NCBI GenBank assembly: GCA_013619125.1
Contig: JABXKS010000067.1
Coordinates: forward strand, 1 to 64,000
DNA: 64,000 nt
Direction of reading: 5' to 3'
Source of the DNA: Clostridiales bacterium
GTDB lineage: Bacteria > Bacillota > Clostridia > Tissierellales > GPF-1
Positions 18,070-26,120 of the stretch are shown here, one piece after another. The notes under the pieces are model-generated. The model saw nothing but the letters and a program-made list of their open reading frames with translations, made no database searches and had not been told where the DNA came from. The position numbers were made by a program, and so were the translations under genes. Position 1 is the stretch's first letter, and the number at the start of each line of letters is the position of its first letter.

Positions 18070-18346
18070 AATAAACGCAGAGACGGGAAGAGTAACATCG
18101 TGAACCATGGTAGCGAGTTGGGGAAAGTGGAAGCCTGATGATGGAACATGATTGTGAAGAACATCCCTGAGCGGCCAACCGAAATGCGAAAAGTAGGCTT
18201 GGACGGGACCAATCCGTTAACAAATTGGACGGTATCGAAAATGAAGATTTTCCGTACTGAGGTGAGTGGTCGTGTGTAAACGGCAACTAGGGTGGTATCG
18301 CGAAGTTAACTCTTCGTCCCTTATTTGGGGGACGGAGAGTTTTTTT
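18070..18346 (+). promoter_or_regulatory. T-box riboswitch, asparagine type
   Basis: The leader carries the conserved T-box AGGGTGGTATCGCG near 18289-18302, followed by a terminator with arms AACTCTTCGTCCC and GGGGACGGAGAGTT and a T run ending at about 18346. Stem I starts with AGAGACGGGAAGAGTA. On its 3' side AAC (18160-18162) is followed by A and by TCCC, which can pair with the GGGA of the 5' side; this makes AAC, an Asn codon, the best specifier candidate. Uncharged tRNA-Asn would allow read-through into a pathway that makes Asn-tRNA. Element identity is seen; the specifier is inferred. Confidence 0.92.
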
Positions 18347-18389
18347 TATACCCTCAAACGCTTCCTCGGATGGAACCAAGGAGGAAAAC

Positions 18390-19670
18390 ATGAAGAAAAT
18401 TTTTATCGAAGATCTACAGAAAATGGCCGGTAGGGTTACGGAAATTACAGGCTGGGTACATAAGATTCAGCGGTTGAAGACGGCAGGTTTTTTTCAATTG
18501 CGGGATGCCACTGGATTGGTTCAAGTGGTTTGCGAACCAGAAGTCGCGGAGTCGCTTCGTTTGGAAACCCCAGTCCGGGTGATCGGAGAAGTGATTGGAA
18601 CAGAGCGCCAGGACGCAGGCGTTGAGATTCATCTGCATGAGGTTGTTGCCTTATCGGAGGTTGCCTATGATTTATTGCCTTTCTCAATCAATGGACGCAA
18701 GGTGGATGCGGGCTTGGAAAAGCAATTGGATGTGCGGACTATGAGTCTCCGCCGACCCAGAACCCGCGATGTATTCCGCATCGAGCAAGAGATTGTCACC
18801 GCTTTTCGGGACTTTTTGATTGAGCTGCGATTTTCTGAAATTCATACGCCAAAGATTATTGACGCAGCCACGGAAGGTGGCTCTGAAGTCTTTACGGTTG
18901 ATTATTTCGGAAAGCGAGCCTTTCTTGCGCAGAGTCCGCAATTCTACAAGCAGATGATGGTTGGCGCAGGATTCGAACGGGTATTTGAAGTGGGACACGC
19001 CTATCGGGCAGAACTCCATGCTACCCAGCGTCACTTGAATGAGTATGTGAGTTTGGATGTGGAAATGGGATTTTTACAGGATGAAAAAGATTTGATGGAT
19101 TTGGAAGAATCCTTATTGTTTGCGATCTTCGATCGCTTGGAAAAAACGTGTCAGACCCAGTTGAAGCGGCTCGAAGCGGTTGTTCCTAAACGGTTGTCAT
19201 TCCCTCGAATCACCATGACGGAAGCAAAAGCGCGATTGGAAGCGGAGGGAATTCGAACCGGAGTGACCCTAAACGGTGCGCAAGAGAAACGATTGGGTGA
19301 AATATTGGAAGAAGAAACAGGATCCCCTTTCTATTTTCTAACGGAGTATCCTTTAGCGAAACGTCCGGTGTACACCTATCCGGGAGAAGTCGACGGGACA
19401 TCGAGATCCTTTGATTTGATCTTCCGGGGGATGGAAATCACGACGGGCGGTCAGCGGATCCATGAATATCAAGAACTATTTGATGGCATGGTAGCTGCGA
19501 AGATGGATCCTGAATCCTTTGAGTTTTATCTGGATGGTTTTCGGTATGGCATGCCGCCTCACGGTGGATTCGCTATTGGTTTGGAGCGTCTAGCCATGCA
19601 ACTATTACAATTGGACAACATTCGAGAGGCGACTCTTTTGCCGCGTGATTTGCACCGATTAACGCCATGA
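18390..19670 (+). CDS. aspS: Non-discriminating aspartyl-tRNA synthetase (archaeal type)
   Basis: The 426-residue protein has an N-terminal OB-fold anticodon-binding domain (EITGWVHKIQR) and a class II catalytic core with PKIIDAATEGGSEVF, the RAE-type motif 2 HAYRAELHAT and motif 3 near GFAIGLERL. At about 430 residues it is the short archaeal-type AspRS, not the roughly 590-residue bacterial type. Linkage to gatC, gatA and gatB and an Asn-type T-box indicate a non-discriminating enzyme that charges tRNA-Asn with Asp for amidation. A discriminating role cannot be excluded from sequence alone. Confidence 0.9.
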   Translation: MKKIFIEDLQKMAGRVTEITGWVHKIQRLKTAGFFQLRDATGLVQVVCEPEVAESLRLETPVRVIGEVIGTERQDAGVEIHLHEVVALSEVAYDLLPFSINGRKVDAGLEKQLDVRTMSLRRPRTRDVFRIEQEIVTAFRDFLIELRFSEIHTPKIIDAATEGGSEVFTVDYFGKRAFLAQSPQFYKQMMVGAGFERVFEVGHAYRAELHATQRHLNEYVSLDVEMGFLQDEKDLMDLEESLLFAIFDRLEKTCQTQLKRLEAVVPKRLSFPRITMTEAKARLEAEGIRTGVTLNGAQEKRLGEILEEETGSPFYFLTEYPLAKRPVYTYPGEVDGTSRSFDLIFRGMEITTGGQRIHEYQELFDGMVAAKMDPESFEFYLDGFRYGMPPHGGFAIGLERLAMQLLQLDNIREATLLPRDLHRLTP

Positions 19671-19684
19671 TGGGAGGAAATGAG

Positions 19685-19942
19685 ATGAGAGAACAATTGA
19701 CAAGAGCGGCTAAACTAGCGAGGATTGCCTTGCGGGAAGAAGAGATTCCGGCGATTGAACAGGCCTTTGAGGGATTGATTGGACATTTTGAGCGGATTGG
19801 TTCAGTCGAAGTCAGTGAAGAGCATCCGCGATCCATTCTCGCGCTTCGTGAAGATGAATTGCGGGAGCAGCCCTATCAACCGGAATGGGAAGAGCGAGAA
19901 ACCAAAAAGAAAGCTTTGGTGATCCCTCGAGTCATGGATTAG
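19685..19942 (+). CDS. gatC: Asp/Glu-tRNA amidotransferase subunit C
   Basis: The 85-residue protein fits GatC: helical N-terminus with AKLARIALREEEI and a C-terminal tail that wraps GatA and GatB. It stabilises the GatCAB complex. The ATG at 19685 follows GGGAGGAAATG; an in-frame ATG at 19667 overlaps the aspS stop and lacks a site. Confidence 0.9.
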   Translation: MREQLTRAAKLARIALREEEIPAIEQAFEGLIGHFERIGSVEVSEEHPRSILALREDELREQPYQPEWEERETKKKALVIPRVMD

Positions 19943-19951
19943 GAGGCGCAA

Positions 19952-21322
19952 ATGGAAGTAATAGAACGACTATTTTCGGAGATTATGAAAAAAGAGCGGA
20001 GTATAGGAGCCTTTCTATCTCTGGATATCGAAGGTGCTTTGAAACAAATAGAAGAAGCGGAACGCTGCGGGGGTGCCTTATCGGGGATTCCTTTGGGAAT
20101 TAAAGACAATATTGCTGTGAAGGGACAGCCACTCACTTGTGCATCGAAGATGTTGATGAGTCACAAGGCCAGCTATGATGCAACGGTGATTGAACGGTTG
20201 CGAAAATCCGGTGCTTGGTTTATCGGGAAAACCAATATGGATGAGTTTGCTATGGGTGGTTCTACGGAGAACTCCGCATTTCAGAATACACGAAACCCGG
20301 TGGATCTAGACTATGTGCCGGGCGGATCATCGGGCGGAAGCGCGGCGGCTGTGGCGGCGGGGATGGTACCGGGGGCCCTTGGGTCTGATACGGGCGGATC
20401 GATTCGTCAGCCGGCAGCTTATTGTGGAATTGTTGGATTGAAACCGACGTATGGTCGTGTTTCTCGATATGGGTTGGTTGCCTTTGCATCCTCTTTTGAT
20501 CAGATTGGTCCAATGACGCAAACCGTAGAGGAGTGTGAACAGATCTTTTCGGTCATTGCAGGAGCCGATGAAAAGGATCCGACTTGTGACGGGGCAGACT
20601 ATCAGATTCAGAAACAGAAAACGGATTTTTCCACTCTTCGAGTGGGCGTTGTGTCTGAGATCGAAAAGATGGGGATCGCGCCAAGTGTTCTTGCAGCCTA
20701 TCAAAAGCTGGTTGAAGAATTTAGGGAAGTCGGGGCGATTGTGGAAGAGGTCGATTTTTTACTGCCGTCTGAAGCGGTATCTGTTTATTATGTCTTGTCT
20801 TCTGCTGAGGCGAGTTCAAACCTGGGACGATTCGATGGAATTCGGTATGGCATAAAAGGGGAAGGCGCTTCTGTGGAAGAAGAGATGAGAGCGAGCCGAG
20901 CGGCTGGATTCGGATTAGAAGTGAAGCGTCGAGTCTTGTTTGGCACCCATGTGCTATCTGCGGGGTATCAGGATCAGGTTTACAAGAAGGCGCAGCGGTA
21001 TCGCGCGACTCTTAAGAATAGGATGAAAGAGTTATTCTCATCCCACGATTTGTTCCTAATGCCAACCACACCGACGCCAGCATTTCGATTGGGTGAGCAT
21101 AGTGATGATCCCATGGGGATGTATTTGGAGGATGCCTTCACTGTACCGGCTAGCTTGACTGGGATACCTGCCTTATCGATCCCTTATGGCAAGAGTGAAT
21201 TGGGACTGCCCATTGGGATGCAGATAATGGCGGCTCACGGACAGGAAGAGACAATCTTTCAAGCGGTTAAAGGCTTGGAATCGAAGAATGGCATTTTTGG
21301 AAGGAGGGACCAGGATGTATGA
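19952..21322 (+). CDS. gatA: Asp/Glu-tRNA amidotransferase subunit A
   Basis: The 456-residue protein is an amidase-signature enzyme with catalytic Lys in GIPLGIKDNIAV, the GGSSGGSAAAVAAG signature and the nucleophile Ser in GSDTGGSIRQPA. It releases ammonia from glutamine and feeds GatB, amidating Asp-tRNA-Asn (and possibly Glu-tRNA-Gln). AGGAGG lies before the start, 9 bases after gatC. Its end overlaps gatB by 8 bases. Confidence 0.95.
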   Translation: MEVIERLFSEIMKKERSIGAFLSLDIEGALKQIEEAERCGGALSGIPLGIKDNIAVKGQPLTCASKMLMSHKASYDATVIERLRKSGAWFIGKTNMDEFAMGGSTENSAFQNTRNPVDLDYVPGGSSGGSAAAVAAGMVPGALGSDTGGSIRQPAAYCGIVGLKPTYGRVSRYGLVAFASSFDQIGPMTQTVEECEQIFSVIAGADEKDPTCDGADYQIQKQKTDFSTLRVGVVSEIEKMGIAPSVLAAYQKLVEEFREVGAIVEEVDFLLPSEAVSVYYVLSSAEASSNLGRFDGIRYGIKGEGASVEEEMRASRAAGFGLEVKRRVLFGTHVLSAGYQDQVYKKAQRYRATLKNRMKELFSSHDLFLMPTTPTPAFRLGEHSDDPMGMYLEDAFTVPASLTGIPALSIPYGKSELGLPIGMQIMAAHGQEETIFQAVKGLESKNGIFGRRDQDV

Positions 21323-22745
21323 TATCGTAATTGGACTGGAAATTCATGTTGAGATGAAGACTAAAACTAAATTGTTCTGCGGATGTTCAACGGAATTTGG
21401 CGCGGCACCCAATACGCAGGTATGTCCGGTCTGTTTAGGACTCCCAGGCACATTGCCGCAAGTCAACAAAGAAGCTATTTCCCTTGCGATTCGCGCAGGT
21501 GGTGTATTTGGCTCGACGATTCAACCCATCAGTCAATTTTCTCGTAAGAATTATATGTATCCCGATCTACCAAAGGCGTATCAGATTACCCAGTACCAAG
21601 AACCGATCTGCACGGGCGGCGGAGTGGAAGTTATGCGAGAAGGCGAACGTGTGATGATTCAGTTGGAGCGAATCCATATCGAAGAGGATCCGGGGAAATT
21701 GATGCATCCGGAATATGAATTTTATTCTTTAGCGGATTATAACCGATCTGGTATTCCATTGATCGAGATTGTAACGAAGCCCGATCTGCGCTCGCCGGAA
21801 GAAGCGGTGGAATTTTTGAAGGCTCTGCGTACCCAATTGGATTTTGCAGGGATATCGGATTGCCGCATGGACCAAGGGTCCATGCGATGTGATGCCAATA
21901 TTTCTTTGAAAGAACCGGGAACCGAGGTCTTGGGCACCCGGGTCGAGATCAAAAATATCAACTCTTTTCGGGAAGTGCAAAAGGCGCTGGAAAAGGAAGT
22001 AAAACGACAATCGGATCTTTTGCGATTTGGGGAAGGCGATAAAATCGTTCAAGAGACTCGGAAATGGGATGCGGGAAAAGGAAGAACGATTCCTATGCGT
22101 TCTAAAGAGGATGCGGAAGACTATCGCTTTTTTGATGATCCTGACCTGCCAGTGATTCAGCTGACGCAGGACCAGATTGAAGCGGCGCAGGCGGACCTGC
22201 CAACGGAGACGGCGATTCAGCGGCGAGAGCGATTCCAATCGAGTTACGGCTTGAGTGAAGAGGAAGCGACGAAGCTGACTGAGGATGCTGTATTGGCTCG
22301 ACTGATGGATCAGGCAGGAGAAGGCCATGTAGATCCTAGAAAGGTTGCGACCTGGATTCTGACAGAGGGACTTCGATTGTACCGCTCCGGAGAAGGATTT
22401 CGGGTTGACGCGGTTACCTTGCTTGACTTGATGGAAACGGTTGAATCTGGAGAGCTGTCTCATTCAGCTGCCAAGCAGGTCTTCGAGTATGTGTGGGAAA
22501 AAGGCGGTTCGGTAGTGGATGCGATTCAATTCCTTGGCCTCAAGCAAAATAGCGATCAGGACGAGTTAACCATATTGATCGCGAAGATCATGGCGGAGAA
22601 CCCCCAAGCCGTTTTAGAGATCAAAGCTGGAAATGGCAAAGCCTTCGGATTTTTAATGGGTGCAGTCATGAAACAAACCCGAGGGACGGCAAATCCGAAA
22701 ATTGCCAAGTCATTAATTGAAGCAGAATTAGAAAAGACGAAATAA
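21315..22745 (+). CDS. gatB: Asp/Glu-tRNA amidotransferase subunit B
   Basis: The 476-residue protein has the GatB start GLEIHVEMKTKTKLFC with a zinc-type Cys set (CGC, CPVC), the kinase-like catalytic core and a C-terminal YqeY-like tRNA-binding domain (about 330-476). It activates the side-chain carboxylate of mischarged tRNA with ATP. The start at 21315 follows GGAAGGAGGG and overlaps gatA. Confidence 0.95.
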   Translation: MYDIVIGLEIHVEMKTKTKLFCGCSTEFGAAPNTQVCPVCLGLPGTLPQVNKEAISLAIRAGGVFGSTIQPISQFSRKNYMYPDLPKAYQITQYQEPICTGGGVEVMREGERVMIQLERIHIEEDPGKLMHPEYEFYSLADYNRSGIPLIEIVTKPDLRSPEEAVEFLKALRTQLDFAGISDCRMDQGSMRCDANISLKEPGTEVLGTRVEIKNINSFREVQKALEKEVKRQSDLLRFGEGDKIVQETRKWDAGKGRTIPMRSKEDAEDYRFFDDPDLPVIQLTQDQIEAAQADLPTETAIQRRERFQSSYGLSEEEATKLTEDAVLARLMDQAGEGHVDPRKVATWILTEGLRLYRSGEGFRVDAVTLLDLMETVESGELSHSAAKQVFEYVWEKGGSVVDAIQFLGLKQNSDQDELTILIAKIMAENPQAVLEIKAGNGKAFGFLMGAVMKQTRGTANPKIAKSLIEAELEKTK

Positions 22746-22748
22746 GAC

Positions 22749-22776
22749 GGGGGTCCCTTGCGGATCCCCTTTTTCT
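22749..22776 (+). terminator. Terminator after gatB
   Basis: GGGGGTCC and GGATCCCC form a stem around CTTGC, followed by five T. Confidence 0.85.
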
Positions 22777-22793
22777 ATGATATTCTGTATCCC

Positions 22794-22834
22794 AGACAGT
22801 TCGTAAGCCTCCTGTCTTTAAACAAAACTACGGC
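22794..22834 (+). promoter_or_regulatory. preQ1-I riboswitch aptamer
   Basis: A 6-bp stem AGACAG/CTGTCT encloses the loop TTTCGTAAGCCTC and is followed by the A-rich tail TTTAAACAAAACTACGG. This matches the layout of known class I preQ1 aptamers, where the tail runs along the stem minor groove and its 3' end pairs with loop C residues. It precedes a queuosine-precursor transporter gene, the expected target. A hairpin with a T run follows at 22871-22902. Confidence 0.85.
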
Positions 22835-22870
22835 ACACAGCAAAGAAAAAGACATCTTAGATGTCCTTGT

Positions 22871-22902
22871 TGTGCTGCTCAAATGGGTAGCGCATTTTTT
22901 TT
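22871..22902 (+). terminator. Putative expression platform of the preQ1 riboswitch
   Basis: The stem formed by TGCTGCTC and GGGTAGCGCA (one bulge) is followed by eight T, 39 bases before the transporter start. An upstream hairpin GACATCT/AGATGTC (22850-22864) sits between aptamer and terminator and could be part of the switch. Ligand binding probably favours termination. Confidence 0.65.
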
Positions 22903-22940
22903 CGTTAAAAATACCATAAGCATGGAAGGGGTGTGGTTTT

Positions 22941-23630
22941 ATGAATGAATTATTATGGCTAGTTATGCTGGTTGTGAATTTTAGTTTCATTTTGTTTGCC
23001 TACCGAAAGTTTGGAAAATTAGGATTATATGCTTGGGTGCCGATCTCTATCATTATTGCCAATGTGCAGGTAGTGAAGAGTGTTGATTTGTTTGGAGTAG
23101 CAGCGACGCTTGGAAATATTGTCTATGCGACAGGATTCCTTGTAACGGATATTTTGTCTGAGAATTACGGAAAACGTGACGCAAAACGCGCAGTTTATCT
23201 GGGATTCTTTGCACTGATTTCTCTGACAGTTCTGATGCAATTGGCTTTGTACTTTGAGCCGAACGCCTTTGACTTTGCGCAAGCGTCTTTGGAGACGATC
23301 TTCGGGATTATGCCGCGGATTCTATTGGGTAGTTTGGCGGCTTATGCGGCCTCTCAACTGCATGATGTTTGGGCGTATAATAAGTTGAAGCAGAAGTTTC
23401 CATCAAAGGGCCAATTGTGGATAAGAAACAATGGATCAACCATGATCAGCCAATTGATTGATTCTGTCTTGTTTACTTTCATAGCGTTTTATGGGGTTTT
23501 CCCCATGGAAGTGTTGTGGGAGATCTTGCTCTCAACCTACATTTTGAAGTTCGTTGTAGCAGCAGCGGATACGCCATTCTTGTATATCGCAAGAAAATGG
23601 CATGAAGAAGGCAAGATTCCAGAGGACTAA
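22941..23630 (+). CDS. yhhQ: Queuosine precursor transporter (YhhQ/VUT family)
   Basis: The 229-residue membrane protein has about six transmembrane segments and the family motif ATGFLVTDILSENYGKRDA. The C-terminal half carries NNGSTMISQLIDSVLFTFIAF and KFVVAAADTPFLYIAR, also typical. It imports preQ0, preQ1 or queuine for tRNA queuosine modification. A preQ1-I aptamer upstream supports this assignment. AAGGGGTG precedes the ATG. Confidence 0.92.
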   Translation: MNELLWLVMLVVNFSFILFAYRKFGKLGLYAWVPISIIIANVQVVKSVDLFGVAATLGNIVYATGFLVTDILSENYGKRDAKRAVYLGFFALISLTVLMQLALYFEPNAFDFAQASLETIFGIMPRILLGSLAAYAASQLHDVWAYNKLKQKFPSKGQLWIRNNGSTMISQLIDSVLFTFIAFYGVFPMEVLWEILLSTYILKFVVAAADTPFLYIARKWHEEGKIPED

Positions 23631-23634
23631 ACGA

Positions 23635-23672
23635 AAAAAGGATAACACCTAAGGTGTTATCCTTTTTTTTGT
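23635..23672. terminator. Bidirectional terminator
   Basis: AAGGATAACACCT and AGGTGTTATCCTT form a perfect 13-bp stem with A and T runs on either side. It serves the convergent yhhQ and GNAT genes; the last codons of the GNAT gene lie inside it. Confidence 0.9.
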
Positions 23673-24137
23673 TTCCAAATAGTTGGATGTAACGCCATCT
23701 TCCTCGAATGTTTCGACGAAAAGAAAACCAGATTTCTGAAGGGCTCTCAAGGAACGCTGATTGGATGCGTATGTGAAGGCGCCAATTGAATTGATCTGAT
23801 ATCGATGAAAGACGTCATCGAGAAATTGCGGAATGACGGTCGCGGCAATTCCTTGGCCCCATTTTGATTTGTCGAAGAGTACGATACTCAGCATGGCCAT
23901 TTTTTCATCGGTTTCATCGATCCCATAGCACCAGATATCACCAACATATGCGTCATTAACAAGAATGACTTTTCCGTAGCTGGTCGCATTGTTTTGAAGA
24001 GAGTTTTCAAAAAGAGCCAAAGCCTCTTCAAGGGAAGAAATACTGGTTGGAAACATGCTTTGAATTTCGTTGTCTTGTGTTTTTTTCCAGAATGTTTTTA
24101 CGTGATCCCGGGTTCGGGTTTGCAAGGATATGTTCAT
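23649..24137 (-). CDS. GNAT family N-acetyltransferase (RimJ/RimL-like)
   Basis: The 162-residue protein has the GNAT fold: the acetyl-CoA loop region SKWGQGIAATVIPQFLDDVF and the late motif NQRSLRALQKSGFLFVE. It resembles enzymes that acetylate protein N-termini or small molecules; substrate unknown. TAGGAGGTGA precedes the ATG. It is divergent from the helicase gene, with a TATAAT near 24155 between them. Confidence 0.8.
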   Translation of the reverse strand: MNISLQTRTRDHVKTFWKKTQDNEIQSMFPTSISSLEEALALFENSLQNNATSYGKVILVNDAYVGDIWCYGIDETDEKMAMLSIVLFDKSKWGQGIAATVIPQFLDDVFHRYQINSIGAFTYASNQRSLRALQKSGFLFVETFEEDGVTSNYLETKKRITP

Positions 24138-24235
24138 AATGCGTCACCTCCTAATGGTATAATACTATATAAGAAAGACGATGTGCAAAATCGGACTATT
24201 TTATTGAAAGAGTAAAATGTGAGGAGTTATCAAAG

Positions 24236-26083
24236 ATGAGACCAGAGGGTAAAATTTACATACAGAAACAATTGAAGATGATTGAAGCGGAGCGCGAAGA
24301 AGAGATTCGGCGACACTTCGACGAAATGAAACAGCTTTCGGGCTATGAACGAGAAAAGCGAGGGCGAGCCCTTTGCAAGATGAAATGCCGAAGAGCGGGA
24401 AGAAATGCTACGGGTGCTTCTTTGATGCGATTTATGAAAATAGAGGCCAATACGAGTATTGTCGATACGGAGATCAAGGTGGGTGACCGCGTCATCATCA
24501 GTCAGGGCAATGTATTAGACAAAAGAAATGCATCTGCTATTGTGGATCAGGTGCGGCGATTTGATCTGACCCTTGCATTTGAAGGAAGACCGAAGCGCTT
24601 TTCCAATCACTTGCCGCTGCGGTTGGACCTGTCAGCCAACGAAGTGACCTATCAACGAATGAAGGATGCAGTTGAATCTTTAAGAAAACCACAGAATGAA
24701 GGGATTTTAAAAATAGTGACGGGCACGCGAGCGATGGAACAAATGGGGGAGCCCGTGGACATTCATCAGCCCAATCTAAACAAGAGTCAACAAGATGCCG
24801 TGAAAAGGGCCATGCAATCCGAGCGATTCTTTTTGATTCAAGGTCCTCCAGGAACTGGAAAATCCAGAACGGCTGTCGCGTGCATGGAGGAGGCAATCAA
24901 ACAAGGCGAACGAATCTTGATGACGGCTGATTCCAATGCGGCTGTGGATCATCTTTTGGATATGGCATTGAAACATGGGGTGCCTGGCATTCGCGTAGGA
25001 AATCCGATCCGCGTGCATCCGCATCTGATCAAGGAAACCTTGGATTACAAATTAATGCACCATCCTTGGAGAGAAGAGATAGAACCATTGATGAAGCAAA
25101 TGGTGGTGTTACAGGAAGAACAAGCAGCCTTACAACGCCCCAATCCCCGTTGGACCCGTGGGATGTCCAATGAGGAAATCAAGGCCATGGCGAAAACGAA
25201 TCGAGGCGGCCGTGGCGTGTCGGCGGAGCAGATGAAGTCTATGGCAGAGTGGCTGGACGTGCAGGAAAAAATCGAACCGGTCTTTCAATTGGTAAAAACG
25301 ATTGAAGCGAATATATTGCGGGAGGTATTGGGAAAAGCGCCAGTGATTTTCACCACCAACAGCACAGCTGGCGCGGCTATTCTATCCAAAGAAGAATTTG
25401 ATCTCTGGATTCAGGACGAAGCCACACAATCGGCAAAACTGGGGATGGGTGAATCCCTTTTTGATAGATTGATCGGAAGACTTGAGAAAAACAAGGCGCT
25501 TCTGGATATTCAGTATCGAATGAATGAGGAATTGATGGCGCTTTGTAATGGGCGCTATTATGAGGGCAGTTTGAAAGCGGGAGAAAAAAATCGCGATTGG
25601 AAGGTTGATGACTTGCCAGAGGTGAAGAATTGGCCGCAAGGCTGGACCGCTATGTTTTTTCCTGTGAAGGGAAAAGAAGTGAGTCGAAAGGGCGGAACCT
25701 CCATTCAGAATCAATCCGAAGCAGAGGCGGTGGAGGTCCTTGTTAAACGAGTCCTGGCGACGGGAATCAAGCCGGAAGAGATTGGCGTGATCGCGCCCTA
25801 TCTGGATCAGGTGAAGCTGTTAAAGCGCATGATCAAGGAACCAAAGGTGGAGATCCATTCAGTGGATGCCTTCCAAGGCAGGGAAAAAGAGGTTATGATC
25901 GTTTCGACCGTCAGGAGCAACGACCAGGGGAATCTGGGGTTTTTGACGGACGAACGGCGATTGAATGTGACGATAACCCGGGCGAAGCGCGCATTTTTGA
26001 TGATCGGGGATGCCAATACGCTTAGAACGCATCCGGCTTATGCGGCATTGCTGAGAAAGTTGAAATTCGGATTACTGGAATAG
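24236..26083 (+). CDS. Upf1/IGHMBP2-like superfamily 1 helicase lacking motif III
   Basis: The 615-residue protein has an N-terminal OB-like region (about 75-130), Walker A GPPGTGKS at 203-210, motif Ia TADSNAAVDHLL, the DEAT Walker B at 394-397, motif IV QYRMNE, motif V SVDAFQGREKEVMIVSTVRS and motif VI VTITRAKRA. In relatives the Walker B is followed by about 35-40 residues holding motif III (GDxxQLPP). Here DEATQSA runs directly into KLGMGESLFDRL, so motif III is absent with the frame kept. Motif III couples ATP hydrolysis to unwinding, so activity may be impaired. All other motifs look intact. The RNA or DNA target is unknown. Confidence 0.85.
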   Translation: MRPEGKIYIQKQLKMIEAEREEEIRRHFDEMKQLSGYEREKRGRALCKMKCRRAGRNATGASLMRFMKIEANTSIVDTEIKVGDRVIISQGNVLDKRNASAIVDQVRRFDLTLAFEGRPKRFSNHLPLRLDLSANEVTYQRMKDAVESLRKPQNEGILKIVTGTRAMEQMGEPVDIHQPNLNKSQQDAVKRAMQSERFFLIQGPPGTGKSRTAVACMEEAIKQGERILMTADSNAAVDHLLDMALKHGVPGIRVGNPIRVHPHLIKETLDYKLMHHPWREEIEPLMKQMVVLQEEQAALQRPNPRWTRGMSNEEIKAMAKTNRGGRGVSAEQMKSMAEWLDVQEKIEPVFQLVKTIEANILREVLGKAPVIFTTNSTAGAAILSKEEFDLWIQDEATQSAKLGMGESLFDRLIGRLEKNKALLDIQYRMNEELMALCNGRYYEGSLKAGEKNRDWKVDDLPEVKNWPQGWTAMFFPVKGKEVSRKGGTSIQNQSEAEAVEVLVKRVLATGIKPEEIGVIAPYLDQVKLLKRMIKEPKVEIHSVDAFQGREKEVMIVSTVRSNDQGNLGFLTDERRLNVTITRAKRAFLMIGDANTLRTHPAYAALLRKLKFGLLE

Positions 26084-26120
26084 CGAGTTTTACGATGAAA
26101 GAAATAAGGAGGAATGGTTG

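Noticed and set aside
21729-22463. 244-codon open frame antisense to gatB
   Set aside because: The sense strand encodes a fully conserved GatB; the antisense product is arginine and serine rich with no domain.
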